Of a stretch of DNA of 64,000 bases, positions 18,888 to 30,067 are shown one piece after another (position 1 is the first letter of the stretch; the number at the start of each line of letters is the position of its first letter). This stretch comes from Marinobacter iranensis (GTDB lineage: Bacteria; Pseudomonadota; Gammaproteobacteria; Pseudomonadales; Oleiphilaceae). The notes under the pieces are model-generated. The model made no database searches. It saw only the letters and a list, made by a program, of their open reading frames with translations, and had not been told where the DNA came from. The position numbers and the translations under genes are program-made. The DNA is taken from assembly GCF_029207565.1 (NCBI RefSeq), contig NZ_JANCMW010000001.1, positions 248,001 through 312,000 of the forward strand. The letters are read 5' to 3'.

Positions 18888-19622
18888 ATGACGATTTCGG
18901 GTTCCCTTCCGTCGATGGCTCCGACATTTCCCCTGACTTCCACAGGGGCGTCCGGCGTCGTCCCGTTGTCCGGAACAGGTGCTCAGCCTTCCCCCCAGGT
19001 GACCGCCACATCTGGTACTGGCTCTGACGAATCCGGTTCCGACCGCCCAGTTGAACAAGCCTCCGCAAATGAGCGCGCCCGCCCGCAGCGCTCGAGCACT
19101 GAGAATGCCCGGGGTTTTGATGAGTCCGAACTGGAACAACTGACGGAACTGAAAGCCCGCGACCGTGAAGTTCGTGCTCACGAGGCTGCCCACCAATCGG
19201 TTGGCGGGCAGTACACCGGTTCCATTTCCTACGTTTACCAGCGTGGCCCCGACGGTGCCCAGTATGCCGTCGGCGGTGAAGTCTCTATAGATACTTCTCC
19301 CGTGAGGGGAGATCCCCAGGCAACGATCGACAAAATGCGAGTGGTCAGGGCCGCGGCCCTGGCACCGGCGGAGCCTTCCTCGCAGGATCGGGCGGTCGCC
19401 GCCGAGGCCATGCAGTTGATGCTGCAGGCACAGGTAGAGCTCTCCTCTGAACCGGGGCGCTCTGATGAATCGGGGCAATCCGGTGAGCGCGAGAGAGAGG
19501 CCGGCAATGAATCCGCCGCAAGCCAGCCCCGCGAAGTGGCCAGCGCCTACCAGATCATTTCTGGCCTCGGGACCAACGGTGTAACCTCTGATACCGGCCC
19601 CTCCTTTCAGGCAACCGCCTGA
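18888..19622 (+). CDS. SprA-like putative metalloprotease
   Basis: The product (244 residues) has a long Ser/Thr/Gly/Pro-rich N-terminal region (1-75) and then a conserved core: ELKARDREVRAHEAAHQSVGG, with an HExxH zinc-protease motif at residues 98-102, followed by YTGSISYVYQRGPDG and YAVGGEVSIDTSPV. These match the SprA-related family seen in many proteobacteria. The C-terminus is acidic and Ser-rich. No catalytic activity is shown for most members as far as I know, so protease is a motif-based call. Neither end has a signal peptide. It ends 237 bp before the first acyl-CoA dehydrogenase. Confidence 0.7.
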   Translation: MTISGSLPSMAPTFPLTSTGASGVVPLSGTGAQPSPQVTATSGTGSDESGSDRPVEQASANERARPQRSSTENARGFDESELEQLTELKARDREVRAHEAAHQSVGGQYTGSISYVYQRGPDGAQYAVGGEVSIDTSPVRGDPQATIDKMRVVRAAALAPAEPSSQDRAVAAEAMQLMLQAQVELSSEPGRSDESGQSGEREREAGNESAASQPREVASAYQIISGLGTNGVTSDTGPSFQATA

Positions 19623-19716
19623 AAGCAGATCATTTTACAACCCTGGCTGTCCCCCTCTGTCAGGCGCTACCGGATACATTTGCCACAAAACACAACACAA
19701 ATTTTGATTGCGCCTA

Positions 19717-19746
19717 TTGACAATTCTGTGCCTCTAAACGTATGTT
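19717..19746 (+). promoter_or_regulatory. Candidate sigma-70 promoter of the acyl-CoA dehydrogenase gene
   Basis: TTGACA (19717-19722) and TATGTT (19741-19746, 4 of 6) are separated by 18 bases. The PsrA-like box begins 2 bases after the -10, overlapping the expected start site. Confidence 0.45.
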
Positions 19747-19747
19747 T

Positions 19748-19761
19748 CAAACAAGTGTTTT
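19748..19761 (+). promoter_or_regulatory. PsrA-like operator (fatty-acid-responsive)
   Basis: CAAAC-AAGT-GTTTT matches the Pseudomonas PsrA consensus (G/C)AAAC-N2-4-GTTT(G/C) except at the last base. PsrA represses beta-oxidation genes until released by long-chain acyl groups. The box lies at the expected start of transcription of an acyl-CoA dehydrogenase gene, which fits repression. Confidence 0.55.
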
Positions 19762-19859
19762 ATTGGCGCCCGGTATCCTGTCCGTGGCGTATGAGCAAAC
19801 CCCGAGGCTGAGTGCTGTGACTGTTTCGCAGCTGAGACCGAAAATCTGAGGTGGATTCC

Positions 19860-21659
19860 ATGCCTGACTACAAAGCGCCCCTGCGTGATATTAAATTCGT
19901 AATGAACGAGCTGCTGGACAGCGAGCAGCACTACGCCAATCTGGAAGGGGCCGAAGATGCGACTCCGGATATGGTCGATGCCATTATCGGGGAAGGTGCC
20001 AAATTCTGTGAGCAGGTGCTGTCTCCGCTGAACCAGGTGGGCGACAACGAAGGTTGTACCTGGAGCGAAGACGGTGTGAAAACGCCGACCGGCTTCAAGG
20101 AAGCCTATCAGCAGTATGTGGAGGGCGGCTGGCCGTCCATGACGGCTGACCCCAACTACGGTGGCCAGGGCCTGCCACACTCCTTGGGCCTGGTGATGAG
20201 CGAGATGGTCGGAACCGCCAACTGGTCCTGGGGCATGTACCCGGGCCTGAGCCACGGCGCCACCAACACCATCGAAGCCCACGGTACCGAGGAACAGAAG
20301 CAGACCTACCTCACCAAGCTGATCAGCGGTGAGTGGACCGGCACCATGTGCCTGACCGAGCCACACTGTGGTTCCGACCTGGGCACCCTGCGTACCAAGG
20401 CCGAACCCAACGCTGACGGTACCTATGCCATCACCGGCACCAAGATTTTCATCTCCGCTGGTGAGCACGACATGGCGGAGAACATCATCCACATCGTACT
20501 GGCCCGCCTGCCGGGCGCTCCGGAAGGCACCAAGGGTATTTCCCTGTTTATCGTCCCCAAGCAACTGCCCGACGAGGACGGTTCTTCCGGCGAGCGTAAC
20601 GCGGTTTCCTGTGGCTCCATCGAGCACAAGATGGGCATCCATGGCAACGCCACCTGCGTGATGAACTTTGACGGCGCCAAGGGCTGGCTGATCGGGCCGG
20701 AGAACAAGGGCCTGAACTGCATGTTCACCTTCATGAACACAGCCCGCATCGGTACTGCCATCCAGGGTCTGGGTGCCGCCGAGCTTGGCTTTCAGGGCTC
20801 ACTGGCCTACGCCAAGGACCGTCTGGCCATGCGTTCCCTCAGCGGTGCCAAGAATCCCGAAGGCATTGCGGACCCGATCATCGTTCATCCGGACGTACGT
20901 CGCATGCTGCTGACCCAGAAAGCCGTCGCCGAAGGCGCTCGCGCACTGATCTATCTGACCGCGCAGCAGGCCGATATCGTTCACAGCGGCAAGACCGAGG
21001 AAGAGCGCAAGGCGGCCGACGAAGCCCTGGGCTTCCTGACGCCGATCGCCAAAGCCTTCCTGACCGAGATCGGTTACGAAGCGGCCAACCTGGGTATGCA
21101 GGTATTCGGTGGTCACGGGTTCATCTCCGAGTGGGGCATGGAGCAGAACGTTCGTGACGCCCGTATCGGCATGATCTACGAGGGTACTACCGGCATCCAG
21201 GCGCTGGACCTGTTGGGCCGCAAGGTGCTGATGACCCAGGGTGAGTCCCTCAAGGGCTTCACCAAGCAGGTTCACGTGTTCTGCAAGGAAAACGCCGACA
21301 ACGAACAGCTCAAGGAGTTTGTTGAGCCGCTGGCAGCTCTGAACAAGGAGTGGGGCGACCTGACCATGAAAGTCGGCATGACGGCCATGAAAAACCGTGA
21401 AGAGGTAGGTGCCGCCTCCGTGGATTACCTGATGTACTCCGGTTATGCCGTGTTCGCCTATCTCTGGGCTCGCATGGCCAAGGTGGCACTGGACAAGATG
21501 GTGGAAGGTACCACCGAGGAAATGTTCTATAACGCCAAGATCCAGACGGCACGCTTCTACTTCAAGCGCATGCTGCCACGCGCCAAGGGGCATGCCGAGA
21601 GTATGCTGGCCGGCGCTGACAGCCTGATGGACATGCCGGAAGAAGCCTTCGCCTTCTAA
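19860..21659 (+). CDS. Acyl-CoA dehydrogenase, 600-residue (FadE1/DmdC-like) type
   Basis: An FAD enzyme that introduces the trans-2 double bond in acyl-CoA. The 599-residue protein has an N-terminal extension domain (1-40), the usual N-terminal, middle and C-terminal ACAD domains (LTEPHCGSDLGTLRTKA in the flavin-binding part, and MIYEGTTGIQALDLLGRKV, whose Glu is the likely catalytic base), plus an extra C-terminal domain of about 130 residues. This architecture is shared by Pseudomonas PA0506/PA0508 and by 3-methylthiopropanoyl-CoA dehydrogenases. ATG 19860 is preferred to 19851 because relatives start MPDYKAPLRD. It is followed by its own terminator and a close paralogue. Confidence 0.9.
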   Translation: MPDYKAPLRDIKFVMNELLDSEQHYANLEGAEDATPDMVDAIIGEGAKFCEQVLSPLNQVGDNEGCTWSEDGVKTPTGFKEAYQQYVEGGWPSMTADPNYGGQGLPHSLGLVMSEMVGTANWSWGMYPGLSHGATNTIEAHGTEEQKQTYLTKLISGEWTGTMCLTEPHCGSDLGTLRTKAEPNADGTYAITGTKIFISAGEHDMAENIIHIVLARLPGAPEGTKGISLFIVPKQLPDEDGSSGERNAVSCGSIEHKMGIHGNATCVMNFDGAKGWLIGPENKGLNCMFTFMNTARIGTAIQGLGAAELGFQGSLAYAKDRLAMRSLSGAKNPEGIADPIIVHPDVRRMLLTQKAVAEGARALIYLTAQQADIVHSGKTEEERKAADEALGFLTPIAKAFLTEIGYEAANLGMQVFGGHGFISEWGMEQNVRDARIGMIYEGTTGIQALDLLGRKVLMTQGESLKGFTKQVHVFCKENADNEQLKEFVEPLAALNKEWGDLTMKVGMTAMKNREEVGAASVDYLMYSGYAVFAYLWARMAKVALDKMVEGTTEEMFYNAKIQTARFYFKRMLPRAKGHAESMLAGADSLMDMPEEAFAF

Positions 21660-21678
21660 GGCGGGTTTCAGGGAACCG

Positions 21679-21712
21679 AAAAAGCCCGCTCTCCCAGGAG
21701 GCGGGCTTTTTT
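21679..21712 (+). terminator. Rho-independent terminator between the two acyl-CoA dehydrogenase genes
   Basis: Stem AAAAGCCCGC with an inner CTCC/GGAG pair and GCGGGCTTTTTT on the 3' side. It ends the first gene's transcript, so the second has its own promoter. Confidence 0.9.
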
Positions 21713-21803
21713 CATGAAATGGCCGCCGGGACCTCATGAGTCGGGCGCGTCAATAGGGTAGAATACCGACCATAAAAATAACCCTAGCGGACACATAGCC
21801 GAG

Positions 21804-21841
21804 GAAGTGAACAGGGCCGTAGGCCCGGGCACGTTCACTTC
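21804..21841 (+). repeat. Inverted repeat in the leader of the second acyl-CoA dehydrogenase
   Basis: GAAGTGAAC (21804-21812) is perfectly complementary to GTTCACTTC (21833-21841) and encloses a second stem GGGCC-gta-GGCCC. It sits 30 bases before the start codon, in the expected 5' leader. It could be an operator or a leader hairpin; no protein can be assigned from sequence. Confidence 0.6.
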
Positions 21842-21871
21842 GCAGACTGACTGAATTGTGGAGAGTTTTAG

Positions 21872-23662
21872 ATGGCTGATTATCAGGCACCTTTACGTGA
21901 CATGCGCTTTGTCCTGAATGAAGTTTTTGATGCACCGGCCCTGTGGGCATCGCTGCCGAAAGTGGCAGAGAACGTTGATCCGGACACCGCCGACGCCATT
22001 CTGGAGGAAGCGGGCAAGATTACCAGTGGTGTGCTGGCTCCCCTGAACCGCGAAGGTGATGAGCAGGGCTGCAAGTGGAATGACGGTGAAGTGTCCACGC
22101 CGGAAGGCTTTCGTGAAGCCTACCAGACCATCGTTGAAGGTGGCTGGAATGGCCTGGGTGGCAACCCGGAGTTTGGCGGCATGGGCATGCCGAAAACCCT
22201 GGTGGCCCAGTTTGAGGAAATGATGCAGGCCGCCAATATGGCGTTCGGCCTTGCCCCGATGCTGACTGCTGGCGCCTGCCTGGCCCTGGACGCCCATGGC
22301 AGCCAGGAGCTCAAGGAAAAATACCTGCCCAATATGTACGCGGGCACCTGGTCTGGCGCCATGGACCTGACCGAGCCCCATGCCGGTACCGATCTCGGTA
22401 TTATCCGCACCAAGGCTGAACCCAACGGCGACGGTTCCTTCAGCGTGACTGGTACCAAGATTTTCATTACCTGGGGCGAGCACGACATGGCGGAGAACAT
22501 TATCCACCTTGTTCTGGCCAAGCTACCGGATGCGCCCAAGGGGCCCAAGGGTATTTCCCTGTTTCTGGTGCCCAAGTTTGCAGTGAATGACGATGGCTCC
22601 CTGGGCGAGCGCAACAGCCTGAGCTGTGGCTCCCTCGAGAAAAAGATGGGCATCAAGGGTTCCGCCACTTGCGTGATGAACTTTGATGGTGCCAGAGGCT
22701 GGCTGGTCGGCGATGAGAACAAGGGCCTGGCCGCCATGTTCACCATGATGAACTACGAGCGCCTGGGCGTTGGCATCCAGGGCATTGGTGCGGCGGAAGC
22801 CTCACTGCAGAGCGCCCGTGAATACGCCCTGGAGCGTATCCAGAGCCGTGCGCCCACCGGTGCCCAACAGCCGGACAAAGCCGCGGACCCGATCCTGGTG
22901 CATCCTGACGTACGTCGTATGCTACTGACCATGAAAGGGTATGTGGAAGGTGGCCGTGCATTCTCCACCTACGTGGCCCAGTGGCTGGATATCGCCAAGT
23001 ACTCAGACGATGATGAGCGCCGCAAACACGCCGAGGGCATGGTGGCGTTGCTGACACCGGTGGCGAAGGCCTTCCTGACCGACCGTGGTCTGGACGCCTG
23101 CATCATGGGCCAGCAGGTCTTCGGCGGCCATGGCTTTATCCGGGAGTGGGGCCAGGAGCAACTCGTTCGCGATTGCCGTATCACCCAGATCTATGAGGGC
23201 ACCAACGGCATTCAGGCACTCGACCTGATGGGCCGGAAGGTTGTTGGCAGCCAGGGCAAGCTGTATGAGTTGTTTGCCGAGGACGTGGCTAACTTCATTG
23301 AGGAGAACAGCGGCGATGAAAACCTTCGCCCTTATCTGGAGCCACTGGCCGCGGCTTTCGAGCGCCTGTCCGATGTCACCGAGCACGTCATCAATCAGGC
23401 GGGCAATAACCCGGACGCTGTTGGTGCGGCCTCGGTAGACTACCTCGACCTGTTTGGCCTGACGGCGTTGGGTTATATGTGGGCTAAGATGGTGAAAACG
23501 GCCGCACCCAAGGCTGAGGGCGATACCTCCGGTTTCTATACCGGCAAGGTGAAGAGTGCCCGCTTCTACTTCGACCGGTTGCTGCCCAAGACGGTAGCGC
23601 TTGCAGAAGGCATTCGCAGTGGCAGCGATTCAATGATGGCGCTGACTGCTGAAGAATTCTGA
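21872..23662 (+). CDS. Acyl-CoA dehydrogenase, 600-residue (FadE2/DmdC-like) type, paralogue
   Basis: A 596-residue paralogue of the preceding gene with the same domain layout: the extension MADYQAPLRDMRFVLNEVF, flavin-domain motif LTEPHAGTDLGIIRTKA, catalytic-base region QIYEGTNGIQALDLMGRKV, and an extra C-terminal domain. In Pseudomonas two adjacent genes of this type have different chain-length preferences (long and medium); a similar split here is inference. It is separated from the first gene by a terminator and preceded by a leader inverted repeat. ATG 21872 has GGAGAG about 6 bases upstream. Confidence 0.9.
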   Translation: MADYQAPLRDMRFVLNEVFDAPALWASLPKVAENVDPDTADAILEEAGKITSGVLAPLNREGDEQGCKWNDGEVSTPEGFREAYQTIVEGGWNGLGGNPEFGGMGMPKTLVAQFEEMMQAANMAFGLAPMLTAGACLALDAHGSQELKEKYLPNMYAGTWSGAMDLTEPHAGTDLGIIRTKAEPNGDGSFSVTGTKIFITWGEHDMAENIIHLVLAKLPDAPKGPKGISLFLVPKFAVNDDGSLGERNSLSCGSLEKKMGIKGSATCVMNFDGARGWLVGDENKGLAAMFTMMNYERLGVGIQGIGAAEASLQSAREYALERIQSRAPTGAQQPDKAADPILVHPDVRRMLLTMKGYVEGGRAFSTYVAQWLDIAKYSDDDERRKHAEGMVALLTPVAKAFLTDRGLDACIMGQQVFGGHGFIREWGQEQLVRDCRITQIYEGTNGIQALDLMGRKVVGSQGKLYELFAEDVANFIEENSGDENLRPYLEPLAAAFERLSDVTEHVINQAGNNPDAVGAASVDYLDLFGLTALGYMWAKMVKTAAPKAEGDTSGFYTGKVKSARFYFDRLLPKTVALAEGIRSGSDSMMALTAEEF

Positions 23663-23682
23663 AAAAGCGGTCGGCAGTAAGC

Positions 23683-23719
23683 AAAAAAGGCAGGCCCACG
23701 CCATGGGCCTGCCTTTTTT
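23683..23719. terminator. Bidirectional terminator between acyl-CoA dehydrogenase and endA
   Basis: AAAAAAGGCAGGCCCA pairs with TGGGCCTGCCTTTTTT around a 5-base loop, with an A-run on one side and a T-run on the other. It can end transcripts from both converging genes. Confidence 0.92.
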
Positions 23720-23739
23720 GATGCCTGATGCTTTCCCCT

Positions 23740-24375
23740 CTAGAGGTTTTCTATTCGGTCCGGATTGAGGACAAAGGGGTTTTCGTTACCCTGAATGTCG
23801 GCGATCTGGCGATGGCGGGTAAGTTCGCGGTCGTCGGGCGGGTCCAACTGGTTCCAGCTTTTGAATACCCGCGAGGCGCCGGCCCAGGGCAGGTCATAAG
23901 TGTCCACCATGTAGGCAACCGTCCGGGCAATGTCGCCTTTCACCTTTTGTGGCGGTTCAAAGAACTGCGCGCTTTCGCGAATGCCGCACTCGTCCGGGCT
24001 GCTCACATCGCCCAGTTCCTCATACCGGGCGTTGCGCCGGCTCATCTCGATACGGCTGCGAACCGGCACCATGTTGTGAAGGTCCGAAGCGATCTGGCGG
24101 TATCTGTCGTTATCGTCGCACTGGCTGCTGGTGCCACAGCCCAGGGCGCTGCGAACCTGGTTCAAGGGGTACACATAACCCTCCGTGAGGACGAAACCCT
24201 TGCTGGTAAAGGGAGTTTCACAGAAAAAGGAGTTTCCTCCCTGGGCATAGAGTTTTCCCCAGAACTCATTCTCCACGACTGTCTCCGGGTCACTGAACCG
24301 GGTGTTCTGGCTGATAACGAGTGAGGGGATGAGCAATACCGAAAGTGCGACTGAAAATAAGGTTAGGGTTTTCAT
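23740..24375 (-). CDS. endA: Endonuclease I family protein
   Basis: A periplasmic or secreted DNA endonuclease of the EndA/Dns family. The 211-residue protein has an N-terminal signal peptide (MKTLTLFSVALSVLLIPSLV, cleavage near residue 21) and the family signature DLHNMVPVRSRIEMSRRNARY, with the catalytic His in DLHN and the metal-binding Asn further on. Cysteines in CETPF, GCGTSSQCDD and DECG suggest disulfides. I use ATG 24375; the open frame to 24426 adds 17 residues before the signal peptide. Confidence 0.9.
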   Translation of the reverse strand: MKTLTLFSVALSVLLIPSLVISQNTRFSDPETVVENEFWGKLYAQGGNSFFCETPFTSKGFVLTEGYVYPLNQVRSALGCGTSSQCDDNDRYRQIASDLHNMVPVRSRIEMSRRNARYEELGDVSSPDECGIRESAQFFEPPQKVKGDIARTVAYMVDTYDLPWAGASRVFKSWNQLDPPDDRELTRHRQIADIQGNENPFVLNPDRIENL

Positions 24376-24563
24376 AGGCCATTTATACCTCTCAGCGCGT
24401 GGAAGCGCCTTTGCTGATCGGGCCATGAATGGTTCATTGCCGACCCGATACAGTCAGAAAAATGACGCTTCATTCATCTATATTGAGAAGTATGGCACAG
24501 AGGCTCTGTCAGGAAAGAGCCTCATGGTTGGTATTTGTGGCATTCTGTTAACTGGTTAACACT

Positions 24564-24827
24564 TCACTTCATACGGTTACGAAGGTTTTTGTAGCCCGTT
24601 CTCAGGTCCTCGCCCAGCTTTTGGGCTGTCTGACGTGCCTCTTTCGTTGTATCTTCCGCATCGTGCAAGAGATGATCCAGCTTGCTACGGAACCGCTCCC
24701 AGTCCTTCTCCAGATCGTCCCATTCATCCTTGACGTCTTCGCGAGCCAGATGCAGCTGGACCCGGGCTTCGTCGCGGTACTGTTTTACTTTTTCCGAGAG
24801 TTGTTTCAGTTCGTCCTGGAAGCTCAT
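24564..24827 (-). CDS. Small charged coiled-coil protein (sll1863-type stress protein)
   Basis: An 87-residue, highly charged, almost wholly helical protein: MSFQDELKQLSEKVKQYRDE, then VKDEWDDLEKDWERFRSKLD with a heptad pattern of Leu, Trp and Phe. No signal or membrane segment. It resembles what databases call the sll1863 family of stress-response proteins, from memory. The start ATG 24827 is decided by an unusually strong ribosome-binding site, AAAGGAGGTG, 6 bases upstream, suggesting high expression; the longer frame to 25013 would run into holA. It lies 89 bp downstream of holA. Confidence 0.75.
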   Translation of the reverse strand: MSFQDELKQLSEKVKQYRDEARVQLHLAREDVKDEWDDLEKDWERFRSKLDHLLHDAEDTTKEARQTAQKLGEDLRTGYKNLRNRMK

Positions 24828-24916
24828 ATCATGCACCTCCTTTGATGGATGATGCTTATACGATGCTACCGAAGGTCGAAAACTGTCAAGCGGGATTGGT
24901 GCGTATACGACGCGGG

Positions 24917-25924
24917 TCAGGCGGGTTTTGCCAGCAGGGTGATCATATCCTGCAGGTAATGCCACGGGGACAGGGGATCGAAGCCTTTCGCGGCCCTGTC
25001 GGTGGTGCTGCAAAGCTCCAGAGCGGCATTGAGCTGACGGCGGTTCAGGCGCCGGGCAGCCTGTTCAACGGCCCTGGCTCGCTGGGGCTGGAATACGCCG
25101 CGTTTTTTCAGGAAACCGGTGGTGTTCTCACGTTTGGAGGCGGCAATGTGCAGCTCCATGGTGAGGTTAAGATCCCGGGTCAGAACCGCAAGCAACCCCA
25201 AAGGGTTTTCGCCCTCCTGTTGCAGCACGCCGACGATCTTGCGGGCGTGGGCAGCCCGGCCGGCCAGGAGTTCCGTCACCAGTTCGAACCCGTTGAAACG
25301 GGAGCTGTCCTGTACCGCCTGTTCCACTGTGTCTTCGTCGATGGTCGTGCCGGAGCCCAGTAACGCCAGGCGATCCAGCTCCTGACTTGCTGCCAGCAGG
25401 TTGCCCTCGAGGCGTTCCGCCAGGACATCCAGCGCACCGCGGGTGAGGCTGAGGCCATGGTTGCGGGCCCGCTGCTGCAGCCAGCCGGGGAACTTGTCGG
25501 TATCGATGGGCCATACCGGCACGTGCACGCCCTGGTTTTGTAGTTCCTTGTACCATTTGCGCCGGGTTTCGGCTGCGTCCAACCGGGCGCTGATCAGCAG
25601 CAGTACGATGTCGTCGGGAGGGTTTTGCAGCACGCTTTCGAGAACCGCCCGGCCATCACCCAGTTTTCCGGTGGGCAGGTGTATTTCAATGCGGCGTTTC
25701 TCGGCAAACAGGGACAGCGCCCCGAACTCTTCCCCGACGCTGTTCCAGTCCAGTTGCTGGTCGGCATGGAACGTCACCCGGTCCAGAAAACCAGCCTCAC
25801 GCGCCGTTTTCCGGATCTGGTCACAGCATTCCTGAACCAGTAGGGGTTCATCACCCGATACCAGGTAGACGGGAGCAAGGCCTTTCTGGAGGAGTTGGGG
25901 GAGTTGATGGGCCTGGGTTTTCAT
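24917..25924 (-). CDS. holA: DNA polymerase III subunit delta
   Basis: The delta subunit is the wrench of the clamp loader, opening the beta ring. The 335-residue product starts with the family phrase PVYLVSGDEPLLVQECCDQIR, has the FSEKRRIEIHLPTGKLGD-like block, and a C-terminal helical collar domain. Length matches E. coli HolA (343). It overlaps the end of lptE by 4 bp (ATGA), in the leuS-lptE-holA order common to gammaproteobacteria. Confidence 0.95.
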   Translation of the reverse strand: MKTQAHQLPQLLQKGLAPVYLVSGDEPLLVQECCDQIRKTAREAGFLDRVTFHADQQLDWNSVGEEFGALSLFAEKRRIEIHLPTGKLGDGRAVLESVLQNPPDDIVLLLISARLDAAETRRKWYKELQNQGVHVPVWPIDTDKFPGWLQQRARNHGLSLTRGALDVLAERLEGNLLAASQELDRLALLGSGTTIDEDTVEQAVQDSSRFNGFELVTELLAGRAAHARKIVGVLQQEGENPLGLLAVLTRDLNLTMELHIAASKRENTTGFLKKRGVFQPQRARAVEQAARRLNRRQLNAALELCSTTDRAAKGFDPLSPWHYLQDMITLLAKPA

Positions 25925-26493
25925 GACGGCCCGTTGTCTTCGTCGCGTGCCTGTTCGGCTTCCTGTCTGAGCCGTTCTATCCGTGCCCTGTCCAGGGGCG
26001 CAAGGCGGAAGATAATCTGCTGGGCAAGGCGGTTATAGAGCTGTTCCTGCAAAGCTTCCTCTTCCCGCTGCTTGGCTAGCACATTGGATTCATCGTAGCG
26101 ATAGGTTTCGCTGCTGGTCAGGTCGGCTGGCGCAATCAACGGGATGTTGTCGGAAGTCAAAACTTCGATATCGACGGTTTGCCGCAAGGTGTACTCGGCA
26201 GCGGCAGCGCGGACGGTGATGGCGCTTGCCCGGCGTTCCCGGCGAAAATTACTGATCTTCAGGACAAACTCAGCGTTTTCAGTGGACTGAAGGTCAATAT
26301 CGCCCAGCTCCAACTGTTCCCGGACCGCGCCACACAGTTGCGCCGGTATATCGCCGGAGCAATCGACGGCAAGCGGCTGAAGCGCGGATGACACCGGTGG
26401 TGCCCCCCGCAGCTGAAACCCGCACCCGGCCACCAGCAGTGACAGGGCCAGGCCAACCATGTAGTGCTTTGCGGAGCTGGCCGGGAGTGCCAT
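25921..26493 (-). CDS. lptE: LPS-assembly lipoprotein LptE
   Basis: LptE plugs the LptD barrel in the outer membrane and helps insert LPS. The 190-residue precursor has a signal peptide ending in the lipobox LVAGC (Cys24), then GFQLRG, the hallmark LptE start after the lipidated Cys. The C-terminal helix is rich in Arg/Glu/Gln. It lies 1 bp after leuS and overlaps holA by 4 bp, so all three are translated from one mRNA. Confidence 0.94.
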   Translation of the reverse strand: MALPASSAKHYMVGLALSLLVAGCGFQLRGAPPVSSALQPLAVDCSGDIPAQLCGAVREQLELGDIDLQSTENAEFVLKISNFRRERRASAITVRAAAAEYTLRQTVDIEVLTSDNIPLIAPADLTSSETYRYDESNVLAKQREEEALQEQLYNRLAQQIIFRLAPLDRARIERLRQEAEQARDEDNGPS

Positions 26494-26494
26494 A

Positions 26495-29107
<2,613 letters not shown>

Positions 29108-29210
29108 TCAAAAAGATGTGCGAAGCGGCCGGACATTCTAACGCACACAAGGCTTAACAGGTAGCCTGCCAAATTCCCGATACTGTGCCAGACTTACAGT
29201 TATGGTGGAG

Positions 29211-29316
29211 GGCAGAGCGGGTATGGCTGTCCAGGGCACGCTGTGAATACGTCCCTGTACGCTTGACAAAAACATCCATGTTTTTGACATCCCTGGACAG
29301 CCATACCCGCTCTGCC
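29211..29316 (-). repeat. Nested hairpin element with two ANGGAY loops (copy 1), 5' of leuS
   Basis: Perfect 26-bp inverted arms (29211-29236 and 29291-29316) enclose a 54-bp core. On the - strand the core holds hairpin 1, CAAAAAC-ATGGAT-GTTTTTG, and hairpin 2, TAC-AGGGAC-GTA. The loops fit ANGGAY and, with flanks, the CsrA/RsmA consensus CANGGAYG. The arms are unlike those of the other copies. The element fills most of the 312-bp gap between leuS and the next + gene. Confidence 0.8.
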
Positions 29317-29392
29317 CCGGACCTTGGGAGTCAGCCTTACAAGGCCACCCACAGCCCGGCGCCGCACCTGTAACCGGTATAAAGGAGCAGTC

Positions 29393-29947
29393 ATGACCGA
29401 ACCAGAACGCAATCATCTCTCAGGCAAGGCCCTTGAAGCCTACGACCGCATGCTGGAACGGGTTCAGGCCCGGCTCAGCGACATGGAAAACACCACCCGC
29501 GATACCCTGAAAGAGGAAATCGAGCGGGCGGTGGAGTTTGAGTACGAACTGGAAGAGATGACCCGCGAAGAGGCGGACCTGCTGGGTGCATACCTTCAAC
29601 GGGACCTTGAACACCTGCTGCATTTCGTGGAGGAAACCGGCGAAGGCCTGAAGGATTGGTTGCAACTGGATATATCCCTGCTGGAGCACCAGCTGGCGGA
29701 CATGCTGTTCTCCGTGGCGGACAAGACCAGACTCGACACACTGGAACTGAACCAGAAACTGGAAAACCACGAGCCCAGCCAGTACATCAGCGGCGAAGTG
29801 GCAACAGCCGGCATGTTCAAATGCCTAAACTGTGGCCACATGCGCTGCCTGACAGCGACAAGCCACCTGGAACCCTGCGACGCCTGCGGCTCCCACTACT
29901 ACGAACGTGTCACCAGCCGCTGGCCCCGGAAGTCGGAGCAAGAGTAG
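29393..29947 (+). CDS. Zinc-ribbon protein of the DUF1451/YbeL family
   Basis: A 184-residue cytoplasmic protein with a helical N-terminal region (residues 10-140, highly charged) and a C-terminal zinc ribbon: CLNCGHMRC and CDACGSHYY, two CxxC pairs about 20 residues apart. This matches the YbeL/DUF1451 family, whose function is unknown. ATG 29393 has AAGGAG 6-7 bases upstream; the open frame to 29324 reads into the upstream repeat. It has no operon partner; a REP pair and a convergent-gap hairpin follow it. Confidence 0.85.
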   Translation: MTEPERNHLSGKALEAYDRMLERVQARLSDMENTTRDTLKEEIERAVEFEYELEEMTREEADLLGAYLQRDLEHLLHFVEETGEGLKDWLQLDISLLEHQLADMLFSVADKTRLDTLELNQKLENHEPSQYISGEVATAGMFKCLNCGHMRCLTATSHLEPCDACGSHYYERVTSRWPRKSEQE

Positions 29948-29959
29948 GTCGGCGTAGGT

Positions 29960-30044
29960 GTAGGTCGGATTAGCGAAGCGTAATCCGACAAATGGTGTCC
30001 GCCTCTGACTGGGTGTCGGATTACGCTTCGCTAATCCGACCTAC
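29960..30044. repeat. Inverted pair of REP elements
   Basis: Two 31-bp units, 29960-29990 and 30014-30044, are exact inverted copies of each other. Each unit starts GTAGGTCGGATTAG and ends TAATCCGACA, folding around GCGAAGC. They sit directly downstream of the YbeL-type gene in a convergent gap. Confidence 0.9.
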
Positions 30045-30067
30045 GGGAGTGCAGAGCAGAGTCAGAA

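Noticed and set aside
24499..24523. GAGGCTC/GAGCCTC inverted repeat between endA and the small coiled-coil gene as a terminator
   Set aside because: The stem is only 7 bp with no T-run on either strand; left unassigned.
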